From Variovorax paradoxus NBRC 15149 (lineage in GTDB: Bacteria; Pseudomonadota; Gammaproteobacteria; Burkholderiales; Burkholderiaceae_C): DNA of 64,000 nt. The DNA is taken from assembly GCF_001591365.1 (NCBI RefSeq), contig NZ_BCUT01000002.1, forward strand, positions 248,001 through 312,000. The letters run 5' to 3'. The notes below the pieces were generated by a model. It worked only from the letters and a program-made list of their open reading frames with translations, was not told the DNA's origin and ran no database searches. The position numbers were made by a program, and so were the translations under genes. Positions 59,710-64,000 of this stretch are shown here, in pieces (the first letter of the stretch is position 1; each line of letters starts with the position of its first letter).

Positions 59710-59760
59710 ATGGGCCGCGCATTCCCGCCTCTTTCCTCCTCCTCACGCGAAGGTCACTTC

Positions 59761-60465
59761 ATGAAACCCTCCCTCCCCCTGCTCATGAGCCTCAACGGCG
59801 GCTTCGTGGACACTGCCGGCTTCCTGGCGCTGCAGGGCCTGTTCACGGCCCATGTCACGGGCAACTTCGTGACCATCGGCGCGGCGCTGGTGCATGGCAC
59901 CTCGGGCGCGCTGACCAAGCTGGTGGCGCTGCCGGTGTTCTGCGCCGTGGTGGTGCTCGCGCGATGGCTCGGCCACGGGCTGCCCGCCCTGGGCTTGCCG
60001 GTGCTGCGCACGATGCTGGTGCTCAAGACGCTGCTGCTGGCGGCGGGCGCGGCCTTTGCCATCTGCTACGGCCCGTTCAAGGACAGCGACAGCGGCCTCG
60101 CGATGCTCACCGGCATGTCGCTGGTGTCGGCCATGGCGATCCAGAACGCCGTGCACCGGCTGCATCTGGGCAGCGCCCCGCCGACCACGCTCATGACCGG
60201 CACGACCACGCAGGTGATGATCGACATCGCCGACCTGCTGCGCGGCCTGGCGCCGGAAGAAGCCGCCGTGGCGCGCGCCCGGCTGCGGCGCATGGCCGCC
60301 AGCGTCGCGGTGTTCGCCGCGGGCTGCGCCGCCGCCGCGCTCATCTACAGCCAGCTGAATGTCTGGTGCTTCGTGGTTCCGCCGGTGCTGGCGGCCTGCG
60401 CCGTGCTGCTCCAGCGCGCCACGCACGAGGGCGAGGCCGCCGAAGCGCCCGGCCCCCACCACTGA
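59761..60465 (+). CDS. DUF1275 (YoaK) family membrane protein
   Basis: 234 residues, about six hydrophobic spans. LMSLNGGFVDTAGFLALQGLFTAHVTGNFVTIG is the family signature, followed by AIQNAVHRLHLGSAPPTTLMTGTTTQ. It resembles small putative transporters. Function unknown. Convergent with the GNAT gene with ~20 nt between stops; divergent from catalase. Confidence 0.88.
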   Translation: MKPSLPLLMSLNGGFVDTAGFLALQGLFTAHVTGNFVTIGAALVHGTSGALTKLVALPVFCAVVVLARWLGHGLPALGLPVLRTMLVLKTLLLAAGAAFAICYGPFKDSDSGLAMLTGMSLVSAMAIQNAVHRLHLGSAPPTTLMTGTTTQVMIDIADLLRGLAPEEAAVARARLRRMAASVAVFAAGCAAAALIYSQLNVWCFVVPPVLAACAVLLQRATHEGEAAEAPGPHH

Positions 60466-60485
60466 AGAAGCTCCGGCCCGGCGGC

Positions 60486-60800
60486 TCAGAGGCCCAGCAG
60501 CGCGCGGCCTTCGTCGGCCAGCAGGTCGTGCGTCTCGGGATGCGAGCGCATGTAGGCCGCGAACACCGGGCATTGTGGAATGACGCGCAGGCCCCGTTCG
60601 CGCGCGGAAGCCAGGCCCGCGAGTACCAGCTGCCGGGCCACGCCCTGGCCTTGCAGCGCCTCGGGCACCAGCGTGTGGATGAAGGTGATGACGTCGCCCG
60701 CCAGGCTGTAGATCGCGACCGCGCGCTCGCCTTGCGATTCGAATTCGAAACGGTGCTTGGACGGGTTGTCTTGGACGGAGGGTGAAGAAGGCGTGGTCAT
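60486..60800 (-). CDS. GNAT-family N-acetyltransferase-like protein (YidJ/NATD1 type)
   Basis: 104 residues from the ATG at 60800, preceded by GAGAC. The small GNAT fold of the YidJ/NATD1 group is recognisable: RFEFESQGERAVAIY…, ITFIHTLVPEALQGQGVARQLVLAGLASARERGLRVIPQCPVFAAYM… with the acetyl-CoA pyrophosphate loop in GQGVA. Substrate unknown. It follows the HTH-less AraC gene by 31 nt. Confidence 0.82.
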   Translation of the reverse strand: MTTPSSPSVQDNPSKHRFEFESQGERAVAIYSLAGDVITFIHTLVPEALQGQGVARQLVLAGLASARERGLRVIPQCPVFAAYMRSHPETHDLLADEGRALLGL

Positions 60801-60831
60801 GAGAAGGGTCTCGAATGGAAAGGGGTGGCGT

Positions 60832-61431
60832 TCAGTGCATGCACCGCGAATGCCGCGGCGCCAAGGACGCGGCCGCATCGCCGTCGGCCGTGCTTCCGAA
60901 GCGATGGACCAGGTGCGCACAGATCGCGATCGCCAGGTGCTCGCTCGTCGCCGAGCTTGCGCGCTGCGGCCGCTCGAGCAAGGCCAGCACCGCCGCACCC
61001 AGGTTTTCCATCACTGGATCGACCAGCCCCGGCATGCAGGCAATGCCGCTCACGCGCGCCAGGCCCGCCGCATCGGTCACGGCATCCACCAGCGCGCGCG
61101 GCACGTAGAAGTGAAGGGCATCCAGCGGACTGCCCAGGTAGCTCGCCACCTCGTCGCGCAGGTCGACGATGCTGATCGCCCCGGGCGCATAGCCGCGCAC
61201 CACCGAAGGCCGGCCCCGCACCCAGAGCTCGTGGTGGCTCACACCGGCAAGGTGCAGGGTCACGGCAAAGGCGTCCTGCGGCGGGATCTCCTGCTTCATG
61301 CCCAGCTGGTCGGGCAGGCAGGTGATGCGCGTGGCGACGAAGGGCGTCGTCGGCGCCGGCAGCATGACGAGGGCGGGCGCGCAAGGCAGCTCGAAGTACC
61401 GCCCCAGGAGATCGCCGTAGGCGCCTTGCAT
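60832..61431 (-). pseudogene. AraC-type sensor domain without helix-turn-helix (truncated)
   Basis: 199 residues that match the N-terminal ligand-binding half of AraC regulators such as the one at 57134 (VRGRPSVVRGYAPGAISIVDLRDEVASYLGSPLDALHFYVPRALVDAV). It stops after LAPRHSRCMH, exactly where the family's HTH domain begins, and only 31 nt separate it from the GNAT gene, so no HTH can follow. It may be a decayed regulator or a stand-alone sensor that modulates another AraC protein. Confidence 0.7.
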
Positions 61432-61450
61432 GCCCGCGTCCGCCGAACGC

Positions 61451-62272
61451 TCAGGCCTGGATGAACGCCAGCAGGTCGGCGTTCACCTGGTCCTTGTGCG
61501 TGGTGCAGGTGGCGTGCGGCGCACCGGCATAGACCTTGAGCTGGCTGCCCTTGATCATCTCGGCCGCGAGCTTGCCCGTGGCCTCCAGGGGCACGACCTG
61601 GTCGTCGCCGCCGTGAATCACGAGCGTGGGCACGTCGATCTTCGCCATGTCGGGGCGGAAGTCGGTTTCGGAGAACGCGGTCACGCAGTCGATGGTGGCC
61701 TTGGCCGAGGCCTGCAGCGCGATCTGCAGCGTCTGCTTGAAGATGCCTTGCGAGACCTTCGCACCGGGGCGGTTGGTGCCGTAGAAGAGCGTGCTGAAGT
61801 CGTCGAGGAACTGCGGACGGTCCGCGGCCAGCCCGGCGCGGATGCCGGCGAAGAGCGAGGCATCCGGGCCCACCGGATGGTCGGGCGTCTTCATGAACAG
61901 CGGCGTCACGGCGCTGATGAGCGCGAGCTTCGCCACGCGTGCGCTGCCCTTGCGCGCGATGTAGCGCGCCACGTCGCCGCCGCCCATCGAGAAGCCCACG
62001 AGCACCACGTCCTTGAGGTCGAGCGTCTCGACCAGCTCCGCGATGTCGTCGGCGAAGGTGTCGTAGTCGTAGCCGGTCCACGGCTGGCTGGAGCGGCCGA
62101 AGCCGCGCCGGTCGAAGGCGATCGCGCGGTAGCCGCGTTCGGCGAAGAACAGCATCTGGGCGTCCCACATGTCGGCGCTCAGCGGCCAGCCGTGGCTGAA
62201 GAGGATGGGCTGGCCCGAGCCCCAGTCCTTGTAGTAGAGCTCGGTGCCGTCGCGCAGGGTGAGTGTGGTCAT
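61451..62272 (-). CDS. Alpha/beta hydrolase, non-haem chloroperoxidase-like (cytosolic)
   Basis: 273 residues closely related to the exported hydrolase at 9504 but without a Tat leader: [36 protein letters not shown], nucleophile in GFSMGGGD, acid in HGGDDQVVP, His in GAPHATC. Esterase/perhydrolase-type activity is expected. The start ATG at 62272 is chosen by alignment; the frame runs much further upstream. It lies between the MFS exporter and AraC-fragment genes. Confidence 0.9.
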   Translation of the reverse strand: MTTLTLRDGTELYYKDWGSGQPILFSHGWPLSADMWDAQMLFFAERGYRAIAFDRRGFGRSSQPWTGYDYDTFADDIAELVETLDLKDVVLVGFSMGGGDVARYIARKGSARVAKLALISAVTPLFMKTPDHPVGPDASLFAGIRAGLAADRPQFLDDFSTLFYGTNRPGAKVSQGIFKQTLQIALQASAKATIDCVTAFSETDFRPDMAKIDVPTLVIHGGDDQVVPLEATGKLAAEMIKGSQLKVYAGAPHATCTTHKDQVNADLLAFIQA

Positions 62273-62313
62273 GGTTTTTCCAGTTTGATGAAAAGAAAGG
62301 GAGAAGAAGGAAA

Positions 62314-63912
62314 TCAGAGAGACAGGAAGTGGTGGACCTCGGGCCTGCCGGGCCCGATGTGAAAGCGCACGGCTTCGTTCTGCAGGTCGGCGTCGGCATG
62401 CGACACGCGGTGGTGCTGGCGCAGGTGCTCGGCCCAGGACTCGACCAGGAACCACTCCATCACGCGCTCGGGGTCGCTGGTGTGCTCGGTCACGCCCCAT
62501 GCGTAGGCGCCGTCGCGGCGGCGCTCGAGCGACAGCCGCTTCATCGCGTCCAGGAACGCCGGGCGGTCTTCCTTGCGGATGCGGTACTCGACCTGCACCA
62601 TCACGGGACCGCGGTCGTGCGCGACAGGCTCGGCCACCAGTGGCTCGGGCCAGTGGTTCGAGGCCTGCAGGTCCGAATCGCCGGTGGGCAGGCGTGCACG
62701 GTGGAACAGCAGGGCCACGACCACCAGCCCGGCAGCGCCCGCCACCAGCGTGTACGGCACGCCGATCTCCTGCGCCACCAGGCCCCAGCCCAGGCTGCCG
62801 GCCGCCATTGCGCCGTTGAACACCGTGAGGTACACGGCCAGGCCGCGCCCGCGCACCCAGTTCGGCAGGATCGACTGCGCCACGCCATTGAGCGTGGTGA
62901 GCGCGATGATCCAGCCCAGGCCCAGCACCAGCAGCAACAACACTGCGAGCCACTGCGGCGGCGCGAACACCAGGCTGCCCATCACGCCGGCGGTCAGCAG
63001 CGAGGCCAGCAGCAGCATGCCGTCGGCATTGAAGCCCGCGCGCAGCCGCGGCATCACCAGCGCGCCGCCGATGGCGCCCGCACCCACGGCGCCCAGCAGG
63101 ATGCCGTAGAAGCCGGCACTGCCGCCCAGCATCTGTCGCGCCACCAGCGGCAGCAGCGCCCACACCGAACTGGCGAACAGGAAGAACACCGCCGCGCGCA
63201 GCAGCACGCGGTGCAGCTCGCGGCTGGCGCGCGTGTAGCGCAGGCCGGCGCGGAAGGCGCCCAGGAAGTTCTCCGACAGCCCGCTGTCGGCGGCCGCCGG
63301 ACGCTTCCACCACAGCAGCGCCGCGATCACGAACACATAGCTGAGCACGTCGGCGCCATAGGTCAGGGCGGCGCCGAAGCTCGCGAGGATCAGGCCGCCC
63401 GCGGCCGGCCCGATGGAGCGCGCAATATTGATGCCCAGCGAGTTCAGCGCCACCGCGTTCTTGAGGTCGGCGCGCGGCACCAGCTCGGGCACGATCGACT
63501 GCCAGGTCGGCCCCATGAGCGCGGCGCCGATGCCGCCGACGAAGGTCAGCGCGATCAGGTACTCGACGGTGAGCGCGCCGGTGTGCGAGAGCACCAGCAG
63601 CGTGCCGCTCACGCCCGCCAGCACTAGCTGCACGAAGATCAGGAAACGCCGGCGGTCGAGGATGTCGGACAGCACCCCGGCTGGAATCGCGAGCAGGAAG
63701 ATCGGCAGCGTGGCCGCGGTCTGGATCAGCGCCACCGCCGTGGGGCTGGCCGACAGGTCGGTCACGAGCCAGGAGCTCGCCACGTCGCGCATGAAGCTGC
63801 CGATGTTGCCGAGCACGGTGGCCGCCCACAGCACGGCAAAGACCGGCTGGCGCAGCGGTGCGAAGCTGCTGCTCGGCTTCGCGGCATCGGCGGCACCTGC
63901 GAGATCAGCCAT
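62314..63912 (-). CDS. MFS exporter of the MFS_3 (DHA3-like) family
   Basis: 532 residues: 12 TM segments starting [25 protein letters not shown], with [17 protein letters not shown] and [13 protein letters not shown] in the loops, plus a ~95-residue soluble C-terminal part resembling an antibiotic-monooxygenase-like fold ([21 protein letters not shown]), as the MFS_3 family usually has. It probably exports small molecules. Its ATG overlaps the stop of the preceding DoxX-like gene by 8 nt. Confidence 0.88.
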   Translation of the reverse strand: MADLAGAADAAKPSSSFAPLRQPVFAVLWAATVLGNIGSFMRDVASSWLVTDLSASPTAVALIQTAATLPIFLLAIPAGVLSDILDRRRFLIFVQLVLAGVSGTLLVLSHTGALTVEYLIALTFVGGIGAALMGPTWQSIVPELVPRADLKNAVALNSLGINIARSIGPAAGGLILASFGAALTYGADVLSYVFVIAALLWWKRPAAADSGLSENFLGAFRAGLRYTRASRELHRVLLRAAVFFLFASSVWALLPLVARQMLGGSAGFYGILLGAVGAGAIGGALVMPRLRAGFNADGMLLLASLLTAGVMGSLVFAPPQWLAVLLLLVLGLGWIIALTTLNGVAQSILPNWVRGRGLAVYLTVFNGAMAAGSLGWGLVAQEIGVPYTLVAGAAGLVVVALLFHRARLPTGDSDLQASNHWPEPLVAEPVAHDRGPVMVQVEYRIRKEDRPAFLDAMKRLSLERRRDGAYAWGVTEHTSDPERVMEWFLVESWAEHLRQHHRVSHADADLQNEAVRFHIGPGRPEVHHFLSL

Positions 63913-64000
63913 TCGCTCGCTCCTTCAGGTCGTGCCAGGCCACCAGCACGAAGCCGCCGACCAGCCCCAGGTGCTCGAAGAAGGAATTGGCCGCCATGAA
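63905..64000 (-). CDS. DoxX-family membrane protein, C-terminal end only
   Basis: The last 31 codons of a gene that begins outside the window: NSFFEHLGLVGGFVLVAWHDLKER, matching the final TM helix of DoxX-like proteins. The stop overlaps the ATG of the MFS gene, so the two are translationally coupled. Confidence 0.65.
   Translation of the reverse strand, partial: FMAANSFFEHLGLVGGFVLVAWHDLKERANG

Overview
The window looks like chromosomal DNA of a high-G+C beta-proteobacterium of the Comamonadaceae, most likely a Variovorax or close relative. This is inferred from the strong G/C third-position bias, the many LysR-type regulators next to catabolic genes, a Bug-type solute receptor and the general gene content. 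There is no rRNA, tRNA, CRISPR array, transposase or integrase that I can recognise.

Layout. (1) 1-8.2 kb: signalling genes. These are a translationally coupled operon of two LuxR-type proteins with degenerate receiver domains plus a winged-helix/ATPase regulator, a secreted alpha/beta hydrolase, an orphan histidine kinase, and a second large winged-helix/ATPase regulator. (2) 8.3-12.8 kb: a LysR regulator, a Tat-exported chloroperoxidase-like hydrolase, a hypothetical protein, a dienelactone hydrolase and a GST. (3) 12.8-21.2 kb: an aromatic catabolic cluster. It encodes a LinD/PcpC-like GST-type reductive dehalogenase, an amidase, a tryptophan-2,3-dioxygenase-like haem protein, a nitroreductase, a LinE/PcpA-like hydroquinone dioxygenase, a WrbA-like quinone reductase, a LysR regulator and a maleylacetate reductase. 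(4) 21.3-44.5 kb: an oxidant/electrophile-defence and detoxification region. It holds GSTs, OsmC/Ohr proteins, AhpD-like, peroxiredoxin, cupin, YceI, catalase, NmrA-like and SDR proteins, Tat-exported hydrolases and an SMP-30-like lactonase, with PagL, AraC/MFS and acyltransferase genes interspersed. (5) 44.5-48 kb: a two-component system with a secreted SnoaL-like protein, and an antitoxin with a toxin remnant. (6) 48-52.5 kb: a Bug receptor, a threonine aldolase-like enzyme, a LysR regulator and a mandelate-racemase-like enzyme. (7) 52.5-57 kb: ureide genes (deaminase, two HIU hydrolases, OHCU decarboxylase, MFS permease, LysR). (8) 57-64 kb: an AraC regulator, a second catalase, DUF1275, a GNAT protein, an AraC protein lacking its HTH, a chloroperoxidase-like hydrolase, an MFS exporter and the end of a DoxX-like gene.

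Main discovery. Six promoters spread over 31 kb (upstream of genes at 9.5, 21.35, 26.4, 28.7, 31.9 and 40.8 kb) share a 71-nt module with fixed internal spacing: ATTGgTGCs-N6-rCAACrCsGTG, a second block ending in GsCTAcc, exactly 17 nt, then CCTAcgAT. The two operons of the hydroquinone cluster carry a second version with the same geometry but a different operator (ATCGTTCG-N6-sGGACCGTGCGT and a block ending in CTTCT, then N17, CCTACGAT). I read these as two paralogous activator-dependent promoter classes, probably of LysR type. One would drive a dispersed detoxification regulon, the other quinone/hydroquinone catabolism.

How the genes may work together (inference): quinones or halo-hydroquinones would be reduced by the WrbA-like protein, dehalogenated with glutathione by the LinD-like protein, ring-opened by the LinE-like dioxygenase and passed by maleylacetate reductase to beta-ketoadipate. 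The surrounding regulon would deal with the electrophiles and peroxides that such chemistry, or an external oxidant, creates. Positions of short motifs were counted by eye and may be off by one or two bases.
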